NCBI GenBank assembly: GCA_965232485.1
Contig: OZ246975.1
Location: 1,426,001 to 1,490,000, forward strand
DNA length: 64,000 bases
Direction: 5' to 3'
Source of the DNA: VXPQ01 sp965232485
Lineage (GTDB): Bacteria; Bacteroidota; Rhodothermia; Rhodothermales; VXPQ01
Part shown: positions 35,441 through 44,828 of the stretch, in pieces
Numbering within the stretch: position 1 is the first letter of the stretch
Layout: each line of letters begins with the position of its first letter
Program-made: the position numbers and the translations under genes
Notes under the pieces: model-generated
Told to the model about the DNA's origin: nothing
Database searches by the model: none
The model's input: only the letters and a program-made list of their open reading frames with translations

Positions 35441-38400
35441 TTAGAAGACGTTGATGTTCGTTTCCCGGTTGATGACGCCGAACTTCATGACCTTCTCCCC
35501 GGCGCCCGGAACGTCGATATGGATGAAGTACATGCCGCTCGCTACCGGCAAGTTGCTGTCCGTCGTCAGGTTCCAGTCCAGCGAGGTGCTCGAACCGTCC
35601 TTGTACAAGGTGCGGACCAGCGTGCCGCTCACCGTATAGACGCGAATGGTGGCCGCCTGGGGCATGTTCGTGAAACGCACTCGACGATCCTCGTTGCCCG
35701 TCTCGTACGCCGAACGACCGCGATACGGGTTCGGCACGATGCCGATGTCGTCGATCGACGCCTCCAGAACGGAAGCGTCGCCCGTCGAGCGGCCCAGGCC
35801 CGCCGTCTCAATGCGGAACACATCGCCCGGCTGGTGCGGCTTCGTCGTCAAGATGCGGAACACCGTGCCGATTTCCGGCTCGGCCTGAACATAGTCCTGC
35901 GGACCCGTAGCAGTCGATACGCTTCCGGCGTTCCAGAACGCGAACACCGTGCGAGACAGGTAATTCCATACGTCGCATTCCGGTATGTCCGAATCGCCCG
36001 GCTTATAATACCAGTCCGAACAACCGGCGTCGAACGCGCCTGCGCCCAACTCCTCATACTTCGCCATGGCGTCTTCGTACCCCTGCTGGCCCGGCGTATC
36101 GTTCGTCGGGTGCATTACATACACCGGATCCGTCCACGGATCGTTTGCTCCGCCGGACACCTCGTGGTCCGCCCAACCGGCGGCGGCCGTCGCATCAAGC
36201 GCATCGTACATAAGGCCCCACTTGCCGTCCTCGGCAAAATCGTACAGGAACGGCACCAGGCGCACATCGTCCGAAGCATCCGGACTCGTGCCCACGTTCC
36301 ACCACTCAAACGGCACGTCCACTACCTGACCGCCGGTGGCGTCTGACCATCCCGGCTTGATCCAGGCCTTGCCATTGCCCGTGAAACGTACTTCTATGTC
36401 GTTCGGAACGACATGTCCAATGCCGTTGAACGACGCTCCGAAACCGCCTGTGAACTGAAGCGTGCGCGCCAGAAAAGCGGCGTAACTTGCGCGCGAACCG
36501 TTCGGCCATGTGTGAATGAACCAGCCCCAATCGCTGTTGTTCGTGGACTGTTGCGCAGGGATGCGGGCCGCGCTTGGCGGCTCCACGCCGGCCGGACCAG
36601 GAAACCCGGGCCAGTTCGCAGCCCCCCATGCCGGAGGCGAAAGCGGACCTGCCGCATTCGCCACCACCGTGAACGCGTCGAACGCAGGCGGCGGCGCATC
36701 GATCGAAACCGATAGCCCATCGAAGATAACAATATCCTCTCCCAGCGGCGTCTCCTCGCCCGTGCGCATAAAATGATCGATCCCGTCGACGATCACATTC
36801 CCGTCGGATTCGCGCGTAATCGCGTAGGCTATCTTGCCCGCGCCGACGGCGCCGTCCGGGCCTTCCACATCGTCCAGGGCCATGAACTCCACCATGTAGC
36901 TCGAGCCCGTCACCGACGCAGGATCCACAATGCGCCAGGTAACCACTCCCTGCCCGCTTTGCGTAACCACCACGGCCGACGAATCCGCATCCATGACGTC
37001 GCTGTTCAGCGACGAACCGCCTTCCGACGCAGCAATCCGCGACGGACGAACCGTAATGTTCGTCGGAGCGCTTTCCAGAATCTTCGGCGTGGAATTCGGA
37101 CTGTAGGCGTACGCCGAAATCCCGTAGTAATAGTCCGTGTAGTTCGTCAGGTTCGGCAACGCGAAGTTATACCGTACCCCGCTGTCGGAGCCCCGCGCGG
37201 ATACCGCCGGCAAGAAATCGCCCACATCGCCATCGAACACCGAATCGATTACCTTCGTAACCCCGTTTTTAACATCGAACGTAGCCACCAGAGTGCGCTT
37301 GTCCGAAGCAAACGACGACGTAGGATACCGATAGATATTGAAGCCTTCGAACGTATACGTCTTGTCGTCGAAATCGAATTCGTCCAGGAATCTGTCCGCC
37401 ACGTCGTACGCCCCAAGGTAGTTGGGGCTATTGGACGGATACCCCCACACGAGGTGCGCCTGCCCGTCCAGCTCCGAAGCGTACAGGCAATGACCCGATC
37501 CCGGATGCAACTGAGCATTGGAGGAATTGGGATTGCAAAGCGGCGGCGCGGGCGGCGGCAAGGGAATATCGAAGCCTGCGTCGTAGGCCGTCTGCGCCAG
37601 CACGTCCGCGGCGCGCAGCGCCGTAATGGAACTCAGGTTATCCCCGGCCTGCGCAAACACCACCCCGAACACGATGTCCTGCCTATCCCCCGGCTGCAAG
37701 TTAAACGGCCCTGTGGAAACTACCAGGCGACGGTCGCCCGACTGATTCCGTCCGCCGGAATTGTCGTTGTTTACTTCGCTCCAGAATTGGCCCGTGACCG
37801 GATCGCCGGAATAGGCGAATTTGGTTGCAGTATCACTCGTCTGAAAACCATTTCCGCCCACCGTAAGCGGCTGTCCGCCCCCCCAGAAACCCTGCTGTAC
37901 GTTGTACACCTCCTGCGCGACATGGGGATCCTCCGTTCCGTCGGGACCGCCGTTTATGAAATACATGAAACTGGTTACGCCCAGCGTGTCCCCAGCTGCC
38001 GAGATGGGTCCCTGGAAAAAGTCATAGCCCGCCGCCGGCGCCGGACCGTACACATTGTCCATTGCCGTGTCGTTGTACACATAGCCCAGGCTCAGCGTAG
38101 TGTCCACGCCCACGAAATCGTCCCCGGCGTCCCCCAGGTCCGGATCGGAGAAAATAGACAAAAACGTATTGGTAAGGGGTTCGATGCCCTTGTATGTCAC
38201 GTTGTATCTGAAGAACGTCGTGTTGCCGAGCGCATCCGCGCGGTTGAACGCAAAGGCGTGCACCCGCACCTCCACGCCGATCGGCGCAGCCTGGGTGTTG
38301 CGGTGTGCGTTGCCCACATCGTTCATGATCCACCACACCGCCTGGTCCCCGATCAGGTCGGGACGGTCGCCTCCCGCAAGGTCGTAATTCCCCTCCACGC

Positions 38401-38968
38401 CGTCCCCGTCTACCACCGGGGCGCCCAGGTCGTACGGCCATTCCGCCAGGTCTGGCGTAGCCTGCCCCGTCCCCTCGTAGTTCTGGATGTCGCTCCGGCT
38501 CACCTTGAACAGGCGATCGTACGCCGTACAATCATTCGGATTCACCGGACGCCCGTCCGGCCCCAGGGGACCTGGCCAGAATTCAAAATTGTTGTACGTG
38601 GCGGCAGCCGTACGCAATTCACTCCCCACCATGCCGCCTATCCAGATGCCCATCGCATAGATGGGAGAATTCCCGGAAGCTTTGGGGACAATGTACTGCG
38701 CTTCGGCGCCGTTGCCGTAGGCAATGCTCCCGTTATTGAAAAGACGAACCCGGGCATTGTTGCCGTCCAGGTCTTTCTGCGTCAGACCCGCTGTGCATTG
38801 ACCAGGATCGGGGCCCGACCCGCTGGCGCGCAAGAGGACAGAAGAAGACTCGGCCTGCCGCTTCTTCTTGTCCTTGTCGTCCTTGTCCTTGTCCGCGAAG
38901 GCGCTGGACACAGGAATCAGGCACGCCGCGAAAATAAACGTCAGGAGGTATCGTGTAAGCTGCTTCAT
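35441..38968 (-). CDS. large secreted protein with type IX sorting domain
   Basis: A 1175-residue secreted protein of unknown activity. The signal peptide (MKQLTRYLLTFIFAACLIP, then SSAFA) is followed by a Lys/Asp-rich linker. The middle is beta-rich with fibronectin-like segments, e.g. around residues 540-690. The last 90 residues (VSGTLVRTLYKDG, LPVASGMYFIHIDVPG, VMKFGVINRE) are a type A C-terminal sorting domain. The start at 38968 is chosen because the signal peptide begins there. It lies between a TonB receptor and a PorV-like gene. Confidence 0.82.
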   Translation of the reverse strand: MKQLTRYLLTFIFAACLIPVSSAFADKDKDDKDKKKRQAESSSVLLRASGSGPDPGQCTAGLTQKDLDGNNARVRLFNNGSIAYGNGAEAQYIVPKASGNSPIYAMGIWIGGMVGSELRTAAATYNNFEFWPGPLGPDGRPVNPNDCTAYDRLFKVSRSDIQNYEGTGQATPDLAEWPYDLGAPVVDGDGVEGNYDLAGGDRPDLIGDQAVWWIMNDVGNAHRNTQAAPIGVEVRVHAFAFNRADALGNTTFFRYNVTYKGIEPLTNTFLSIFSDPDLGDAGDDFVGVDTTLSLGYVYNDTAMDNVYGPAPAAGYDFFQGPISAAGDTLGVTSFMYFINGGPDGTEDPHVAQEVYNVQQGFWGGGQPLTVGGNGFQTSDTATKFAYSGDPVTGQFWSEVNNDNSGGRNQSGDRRLVVSTGPFNLQPGDRQDIVFGVVFAQAGDNLSSITALRAADVLAQTAYDAGFDIPLPPPAPPLCNPNSSNAQLHPGSGHCLYASELDGQAHLVWGYPSNSPNYLGAYDVADRFLDEFDFDDKTYTFEGFNIYRYPTSSFASDKRTLVATFDVKNGVTKVIDSVFDGDVGDFLPAVSARGSDSGVRYNFALPNLTNYTDYYYGISAYAYSPNSTPKILESAPTNITVRPSRIAASEGGSSLNSDVMDADSSAVVVTQSGQGVVTWRIVDPASVTGSSYMVEFMALDDVEGPDGAVGAGKIAYAITRESDGNVIVDGIDHFMRTGEETPLGEDIVIFDGLSVSIDAPPPAFDAFTVVANAAGPLSPPAWGAANWPGFPGPAGVEPPSAARIPAQQSTNNSDWGWFIHTWPNGSRASYAAFLARTLQFTGGFGASFNGIGHVVPNDIEVRFTGNGKAWIKPGWSDATGGQVVDVPFEWWNVGTSPDASDDVRLVPFLYDFAEDGKWGLMYDALDATAAAGWADHEVSGGANDPWTDPVYVMHPTNDTPGQQGYEDAMAKYEELGAGAFDAGCSDWYYKPGDSDIPECDVWNYLSRTVFAFWNAGSVSTATGPQDYVQAEPEIGTVFRILTTKPHQPGDVFRIETAGLGRSTGDASVLEASIDDIGIVPNPYRGRSAYETGNEDRRVRFTNMPQAATIRVYTVSGTLVRTLYKDGSSTSLDWNLTTDSNLPVASGMYFIHIDVPGAGEKVMKFGVINRETNINVF

Positions 38969-39036
38969 GGGTGTATGAGGCGTTGCGTTCGGGAAAATCC
39001 CCTTGTCAGGCGTTGCGTCGCGCATCCCTGATCACG

Positions 39037-42000
39037 TTAAAAGTTGAGCGCGAAGCCCAGACGGAACCGGCGAGGCCGGCTGTACATCAGGCTTGAGGCC
39101 GACGTGTGCCGGCTCCCCACATTCACCGGACCGCCAACGTACGCATTGTACAAAAACTCCGCAGAGGCAGGATCCGCTTGGGTGGCGAGATACCCGCGAC
39201 CCCCATTCGTCATAAGATATCCATCGGTATTCGGCAGGCCGGTGGCCCGGAAAACCGCCAGCACATTCTGCGTGTCGAGCAGGTTCTGCACGATCAGGTA
39301 GGCCGTCAGCGAGGAAGCGCCCACGCGGAAGCGACGATCCAGGCGTACGTCGATGCGCGAAGTGGAGGGAAGGCGAGCTGAATTCACGGAACCGACCGCA
39401 TCTTCCGTGAAACTATCGCCTATGTTGAACGCCGATCCCGCCAGCGCCGTGTACGCCATGCCGCTGCCATATCGGAACAGTATGTTCAGGCCCGTATTCT
39501 CAAGCAGGTTGCTTCCCCCCATCGACGGCCCCTCGTTCTCTCCGAAGCGATAGTCCACCGAGGCGTTCAGCGTATGCCGCTGGTCGAAATCCGCCGGAGC
39601 AATGGTGTTCGGAAACACCGACCCGCGCCAGACAACCACAGACGTGGCCCCGGCGTCCGACCCCGTGCCCTGCGCAAACGCCAGCGTGTAGTTGGTCGTT
39701 ACGGCAAGGTTGCGCGTCCGGCGCAAATCAAAACCGAATTCGATGCCCTTGGTGGTCGTGAAGTCCGCGTTCAGGTACGTGCCGTAGGACGGGAAGCCGC
39801 CTATCAAGCGGCGGTTGCTGATCTTGTTTTCCTGCGTCCGGTAGAAGCCGGAGATCGTAAGCGCCGTGCTGGTTCCCAACCGCTGCCGGAAGCCCAGTTC
39901 GTACTGCACGGTCCGTTCCGGCTTGAGTTTCGGATTCGGCGTACGGGAATTCTGCGTGGTGATTTCCTCATAGGACCGGAAGGTCGTAAACGCACGCTCC
40001 GAGGGACGCTGGCTGGTTACGTTGTAGGAAGCAAAGAACACGGCCCGGTCGGTAACCGGGAAGCTGACCCCGATGCGGGGCATGAACGTAGCCTGCGGCG
40101 AATATTCCTCGAACGCATTGGAAATGGGTTCGTCGGTCGGCCGCACCTGACCGGAGAGGTCGTTCACAATGCGCAACGCATCCACCCGGGAGCCTTCCAC
40201 GTCGAAGAAATTGCCGTCCAGGTCCCGGTAGCCGACCACATCGCCCGCATCGTTGAAGTACACTGCATCGTCCGCAGCGACGCCCGCAGGAACGCCGGAT
40301 ACCGAACCCGCGCGAATAATGGGGCGCGGGGCGTAGATGTCCTTCAGCACGGAGGTGTTGTTGTCGAACACCTCAAGGCGCACGCCGAGGTTCAGGATAA
40401 GGTCGCGGTACTCGATCTTGTCCTGCAGGTACCCGCCGTAGTAGATCGGCTGGCGCGGCTTGATATTCAGGTTCGTCCGGTCGAAGTATCCCTGAATGTC
40501 CTGGTCGTTGACTTCGTTCAGCCCCCGAAAATCGTAGCCGTAGTAGCTGGTGCGGGGCCGAAAGGCGTCGAACGGCAAGTCGCCGTAACTGGCGTAGCAA
40601 GCCACCTGTTCGCAATTATCGTCCTGGGCGTACCGGGATAGCCCGAAGCCGCCTATGCTGTACCAGCGCTGCGTGAACGTGCGGTATTCGCCGCCGAACT
40701 CCAGCTGGTGCAGGCCAATCTGCGCCGTGGCGTTCCCCGATACCTGAAACACTTTCCTGTCCTCCTTCTGGAAGGTAGCCACTGGATTGCCCGGCAATGC
40801 AAACGTAACGCCTATCGCCGAGCCCACGGTTGCCGTTCCGTCCGACTTGTACAGCGGCTCGTACCCTTTGGCCCGCAAGGCGAAATAACGCCTCGCCGTT
40901 TCCAGATAGTCGCCTTGAGTGTCTCCGTAGGAAAACGTCTCCTCTACGTTGCCGGAAAAGCCGTTGGGATACAGGAGATAATTGTAATCCTGGTACGCCG
41001 CGTCGATCTGGTAGAAAAAGTTCGAGGCGAAGCGCTGGCGAAAACTGCCGTAGACTCGCCAGGTATCCTGTTCGTTGTGATTGAACGACTGCGTATTGAA
41101 CACATGCCGATGATACCCGAGCGATTCGGACCGCTGGGTTTCGTACGCGCCGCCCACGCGCAACGTAATGGTTTGCGCTGGCTGGATGGTGAGGTTGCCG
41201 GTTACGATCGTTTCGTTGAAGGGGCTATCCTTCGACGGCTCCAGCGCAAAATCTCCGCGGCGGTACGTGTCCGGCGCATTGATGATCCCGCCCCCGTCGA
41301 GATTGTATCCGTCGGGAAGATTCAAAAGCACGGCCAGCGAATCCGGCGTAATGAATTCTTCGTTTTCGACCGCAGCCATGGCTGTCTGCCATGGAAACGG
41401 CAGGTACAGAGAGTCTCCGGCGGGGCCGATTGCCCGCACCACCTGCGGGTTGGCGTTCAGCTCGGCCAACTGGTCCTCGGTAAGCTGGTACGTGGACACG
41501 CCCCACGGACTGGAATCCTCTTGCCGGACGTACTGCCCGTTTACAATGAAGCTGAGGCGACCGGGAATGATCGGCCCGCCCAGCGAAATCTCGCCAAGGC
41601 TATGGCCGTAACTGTCGAGGCCTTGCGAAGTATAGGCTCCCACGGTGCCGAAAAAGCGGTCCGCGCCGCCCTTTGTCGTAACCGACACCACGCCCGCCTG
41701 GGCGTCGCCGTACTTGGCGGGGATGGTTCCAATGAGCATTTCCTGCTCCTGAATGGCGATGCGCGGAATGGCCTGCTGCCCCGATATCCGTACGCCGTCC
41801 ACATAATACGTGAGTTCCTGTTCGCGTCCGCCGCGCACGAAGAGCCCCGTCCCCTCCGACGAAACCACGCCGCTTTGCAGGGAAGCCACGGCGGCGACGC
41901 CGCGAATCGGGAGCAGCACCAGCTCGCCGCTGGTCATCACGCGAGGCGCGCCGATCGCGTCCTTCTGAATAATCGGCCGCTCATACTCAACCACGATTTC

Positions 42001-42342
42001 TTCCAGTTCGGCGCCGGGCGCAAGGCTGAAATTCAATTCCCGGGTGTAGCCGGCATTGATTTCCACCTCGGATATCGTCTGGGCCTGATACCCTACGAAG
42101 GAAGCCGTCACGTCATACGTCCCCACGGGCACGCCAATGACGAAATAGTTGCCGTCGATGTCCGAAGCCGTCCCGAGCAGGGTCCCTCCCAGCACGACAT
42201 TCGCCCCGGGAAGCGGCTCGCCCGTGTCGGCGTCCGTAACGACGCCAGAAAGTTTACCCGTGTTTTGCGCCAGCGCAACCGCGGGTATAGCGAGCAGAAC
42301 GAGTACGGTCGTAACGCACCTGAGAAGGGTCCGTCGCAACAT
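39037..42342 (-). CDS. TonB-dependent receptor with CarboxypepD-like N domain
   Basis: An 1101-residue outer membrane receptor. Signal peptide (LVLLAIPAVALAQ), then a carboxypeptidase-regulatory-like domain at about 27-110 (SGVVTDADTGEPLPGANVVL), a plug at about 120-240 (GVAAVASLQSGVV, YYVDGVRISG), and a 22-strand type barrel ending in RFRLGFALNF. Such receptors import sugars, peptides or metal complexes using TonB energy. There is no SusD partner; the next gene is instead a secreted cargo protein. A strong AGGAGGT site lies at 42348-42354. Confidence 0.9.
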   Translation of the reverse strand: MLRRTLLRCVTTVLVLLAIPAVALAQNTGKLSGVVTDADTGEPLPGANVVLGGTLLGTASDIDGNYFVIGVPVGTYDVTASFVGYQAQTISEVEINAGYTRELNFSLAPGAELEEIVVEYERPIIQKDAIGAPRVMTSGELVLLPIRGVAAVASLQSGVVSSEGTGLFVRGGREQELTYYVDGVRISGQQAIPRIAIQEQEMLIGTIPAKYGDAQAGVVSVTTKGGADRFFGTVGAYTSQGLDSYGHSLGEISLGGPIIPGRLSFIVNGQYVRQEDSSPWGVSTYQLTEDQLAELNANPQVVRAIGPAGDSLYLPFPWQTAMAAVENEEFITPDSLAVLLNLPDGYNLDGGGIINAPDTYRRGDFALEPSKDSPFNETIVTGNLTIQPAQTITLRVGGAYETQRSESLGYHRHVFNTQSFNHNEQDTWRVYGSFRQRFASNFFYQIDAAYQDYNYLLYPNGFSGNVEETFSYGDTQGDYLETARRYFALRAKGYEPLYKSDGTATVGSAIGVTFALPGNPVATFQKEDRKVFQVSGNATAQIGLHQLEFGGEYRTFTQRWYSIGGFGLSRYAQDDNCEQVACYASYGDLPFDAFRPRTSYYGYDFRGLNEVNDQDIQGYFDRTNLNIKPRQPIYYGGYLQDKIEYRDLILNLGVRLEVFDNNTSVLKDIYAPRPIIRAGSVSGVPAGVAADDAVYFNDAGDVVGYRDLDGNFFDVEGSRVDALRIVNDLSGQVRPTDEPISNAFEEYSPQATFMPRIGVSFPVTDRAVFFASYNVTSQRPSERAFTTFRSYEEITTQNSRTPNPKLKPERTVQYELGFRQRLGTSTALTISGFYRTQENKISNRRLIGGFPSYGTYLNADFTTTKGIEFGFDLRRTRNLAVTTNYTLAFAQGTGSDAGATSVVVWRGSVFPNTIAPADFDQRHTLNASVDYRFGENEGPSMGGSNLLENTGLNILFRYGSGMAYTALAGSAFNIGDSFTEDAVGSVNSARLPSTSRIDVRLDRRFRVGASSLTAYLIVQNLLDTQNVLAVFRATGLPNTDGYLMTNGGRGYLATQADPASAEFLYNAYVGGPVNVGSRHTSASSLMYSRPRRFRLGFALNF

Positions 42343-42347
42343 GTGCT

Positions 42348-42354
42348 ACCTCCT
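42348..42354 (-). promoter_or_regulatory. strong Shine-Dalgarno site of the TonB receptor
   Basis: AGGAGGT lies 5 bases before the ATG, the best ribosome site I saw in the window and unusually strong for this lineage. Confidence 0.7.
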
Positions 42355-42431
42355 GTGATTTGTATGGTGTGTGCCTGCATCGCCGGGCGCTTCAAAGGGA
42401 GCCCGCGCCGAGCGTTGCCGTGTATGTCCGA

Positions 42432-42467
42432 ATGGAATATAATAAGTAACGGGAACGAATTAGTCAA
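42432..42467 (-). promoter_or_regulatory. sigma70-like promoter of the TonB-receptor operon
   Basis: On the minus strand, TTGACT (42462-42467) and TATTAT (42439-42444) are separated by exactly 17 bases, a near-consensus sigma70 promoter. Transcription would start near 42432, leaving a 90-base leader. The AT-rich DNA upstream (AAAAATTTTT) could act as an UP element. The spacing differs from the classic Bacteroidota -33/-7 pattern. Confidence 0.7.
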
Positions 42468-42536
42468 TACGCAGAAAAATTTTTGCGGAATATTACGGTA
42501 TTGTTGTCATTTCGCCAGGCATTGCGGCAATTTAAC

Positions 42537-42587
42537 GATGCTTTGATCAAATCTGCAAATCCATTCAGACGCCCCCCCCCCCTTTTT
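42537..42587 (+). repeat. repeat stub and C11-T5 tract beside serA
   Basis: Reads cgatgctttgatcaaatctg, a weak match to the dispersed repeat (left half). A run of 11 C and 5 T follows, directly abutting the serA stop codon. Confidence 0.45.
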
Positions 42588-44171
42588 CTACACATCCACC
42601 CTGCACACATCCTCGACCCCGTCCAGCGCTGAAATCTCCCCGACGACCGCCGCCGGAACCGCCTCGTCCACGGTCACCGCCGTCAGCGCCATTTCTCCCT
42701 TGCCGGCGCGGCCCAGCGCCAGCGCCCCGATGTTGATGTCGTTGCGGGCCAGAATCCCCCCCACCGCCGCCAACATGCCCGGCCGGTCCGCGTTCTTGTA
42801 CACGATCATATGTCCTTCCGGCTTGATTTCCAGCCAGTAATCGTCGATGCGCACCAGACGCGGCTCGTCCCGGTCGAACACCGTACCCGCCACCGTGTGA
42901 ACGCCATCGTCCGTTTTCAGTCCGATCTGCAACAGATTCCTGTATCCGCCGGGGGCCGTATCCCGCGCTTCCGTGACGCGAATCCCCATATCTTCCGCAA
43001 GAAACGGCGCATTGATCAGGTTCACCGGCTCCGTAACCCATTTCGACAGGACGCCGCGCACCGCAGCCACGGTCAGCACCTCGGAATACCGACGCGGAAC
43101 CTCCCCCCGGCAGCCTACGGTAATCCCCCGAATGCGCCCCCCTCCCAACTGTCCGATCAATTGTCCGAGGCGATCAGACAAACTCAAATAAGGCTGCGCG
43201 TCCGGTTGCGCCGCCATCTTGATCGCCATCGCGTTCACCGGCGTGTGCACCGGCTCGCCGCATAGCGCGCGAATGACCTGCTCGGTAATCTGCGCCGCCA
43301 CCTTTTCCTGGGCCTCTTCCGTCGAGGCGGCGATGTGGGGCGTAGCGATCACTTTCGGATGCCGGAGCAAGGCGTGCAGTTCCGCGGGCGGCGGCTCTGC
43401 GGAATACACGTCCAGCGCCACGCCCCCCACTTGCCCGCTATCCAGCGCAGCAAGCAGGTCCTTTTCCTCGACGATGCCCCCCCGGGCGCAATTCACGATG
43501 CAAACTCCTTTGCGGCACTGCGCGAACGTTTCCTTGCGAAGCAGGCCGCGGGTAGCGTCGTTCAGCGGCGTATGCACGGTAATGAAATCGCTCCCCGCAA
43601 GGAGGTCGTCCATGCTCGCCAGCCGCACCCCGAGGCGTTCGGCGGCCTCCCGCGACAACACCGGGTCGTACCCGATCAGGTTCATCCCGAACGCAGCCAT
43701 CCGCACCGCCACTTCCCGCCCTATTTTCCCCAGCCCTACGACGCCGAGGGTCTTTTCGTAGACTTCGGACCCGGTGAACGCCTTTCGCTCCCATTTTCCT
43801 TCCGCCACAGAGCGGTTCGCCTGCGGTACGCGGCGGGCCATGGAAAGCAGCAGGGCGCAGGCGTGCTCAGCGGTCGAGATCGTATTGCCGGAGGGCGCAT
43901 TGATCACCAGCACGCCCCGGCGGGTCGCCGCAGCAAGGTCGATATTGTCCACCCCGACCCCGGCCCGCCCGATGACCCGAAGATTCCCGCCCGCCTCGAT
44001 CAGGTCCGCCGTAATCGTGGTGCCGCTGCGAATGATCCAGCCGTCCGCCCCGGCGGCGAGTTCCCGCAGCGCTTCCCCGGATTGCTTGAGCTGAACGTCG
44101 GGCGTAATGCCGCGGGCTTTCAGCATGTCGATGCAGATCGGATCGACCGCATCGGTAATGAGCACCTTCAT
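42588..44171 (-). CDS. serA: D-3-phosphoglycerate dehydrogenase
   Basis: A 527-residue long-form SerA that starts serine synthesis from 3-phosphoglycerate. NAD loop VVGLGKIGREVAVRMAAFG, catalytic Arg in VNCARGGIVEE and His in PHIAASTEEAQ are present. An intervening allosteric domain and a C-terminal ACT domain (MIVYKNADRPGMLAAVG...) suggest serine feedback. Its start overlaps the engB stop by ATGA. Confidence 0.94.
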   Translation of the reverse strand: MKVLITDAVDPICIDMLKARGITPDVQLKQSGEALRELAAGADGWIIRSGTTITADLIEAGGNLRVIGRAGVGVDNIDLAAATRRGVLVINAPSGNTISTAEHACALLLSMARRVPQANRSVAEGKWERKAFTGSEVYEKTLGVVGLGKIGREVAVRMAAFGMNLIGYDPVLSREAAERLGVRLASMDDLLAGSDFITVHTPLNDATRGLLRKETFAQCRKGVCIVNCARGGIVEEKDLLAALDSGQVGGVALDVYSAEPPPAELHALLRHPKVIATPHIAASTEEAQEKVAAQITEQVIRALCGEPVHTPVNAMAIKMAAQPDAQPYLSLSDRLGQLIGQLGGGRIRGITVGCRGEVPRRYSEVLTVAAVRGVLSKWVTEPVNLINAPFLAEDMGIRVTEARDTAPGGYRNLLQIGLKTDDGVHTVAGTVFDRDEPRLVRIDDYWLEIKPEGHMIVYKNADRPGMLAAVGGILARNDINIGALALGRAGKGEMALTAVTVDEAVPAAVVGEISALDGVEDVCRVDV

Positions 44172-44788
44172 CGTTGTTTTGTCAGGTATTCATGATGACT
44201 ATCTGTCGCTATCGTCCCGATCCATTCCAGCAAGGCGGGCAAGCCCCGCTTCGTCTGCGAAGAGGTCGGGAAAATCGGAATTTCCAGTCCGACTGAGGAA
44301 AGCGTCTCGCGCATGCCCCGTTCCGCCTTCGCGCGCTCGTTGCCGGAAAGTTTGTCGCACTTCGTAAGCGCGATGGCGTACGGAGCGCCTTGCCCGCGCA
44401 TGCATTCGATAAAACTGCGGTCTATCTCGCCGGGTTCGCGGCGGCTGTCCACAAGATGCACAAGCAGGCGCAAGGAGTCGCGCTCCGTCACGTAGCGCTC
44501 AATGAGCCGGGCCCAGCGCGCGCGCTCCTGTTTCGAAATTTTCGCATAGCCAAAACCCGGAAGGTCCACGAAATACAACCCTCCGTTGACCAGGTAATAA
44601 TTGAATTCCCGGGTCTTGCCCGGCGTCCCGCTCGTCCGGGCCAGCGCGCGCCGCCCCGCCAGCGCATTCAGCAACGAACTCTTGCCCACGTTCGAGCGGC
44701 CTGCGAACGCCACTTCGGGCAGCCCGTCCGAAGGAAGTCCGCTCCAGGACGCCGCGCCCTTGACAAAAGTGATTTCCCGGATATGCAA
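44168..44788 (-). CDS. engB: ribosome biogenesis GTPase EngB/YsxC
   Basis: A 206-residue GTPase needed for 50S assembly. G1 is GRSNVGKSSLLN, G3 is DLPGFGYAKIS, and G4 is TKCDKLS. Length is normal. It is translationally coupled to serA downstream through an ATGA overlap. Confidence 0.93.
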   Translation of the reverse strand: MHIREITFVKGAASWSGLPSDGLPEVAFAGRSNVGKSSLLNALAGRRALARTSGTPGKTREFNYYLVNGGLYFVDLPGFGYAKISKQERARWARLIERYVTERDSLRLLVHLVDSRREPGEIDRSFIECMRGQGAPYAIALTKCDKLSGNERAKAERGMRETLSSVGLEIPIFPTSSQTKRGLPALLEWIGTIATDSHHEYLTKQR

Positions 44789-44828
44789 GGGCCTCTCGTC
44801 TGGATCAATCCCTGATTGCGCGGCGTCG

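Noticed and set aside
36773..39031. 752-codon + frame opposite the secreted cargo gene
   Set aside because: Antisense shadow; rich in Arg, His and Val with no domains.
42343..42587. Riboswitch in the TonB receptor leader
   Set aside because: The 90-base leader shows no conserved cobalamin-type or other recognisable aptamer pattern.
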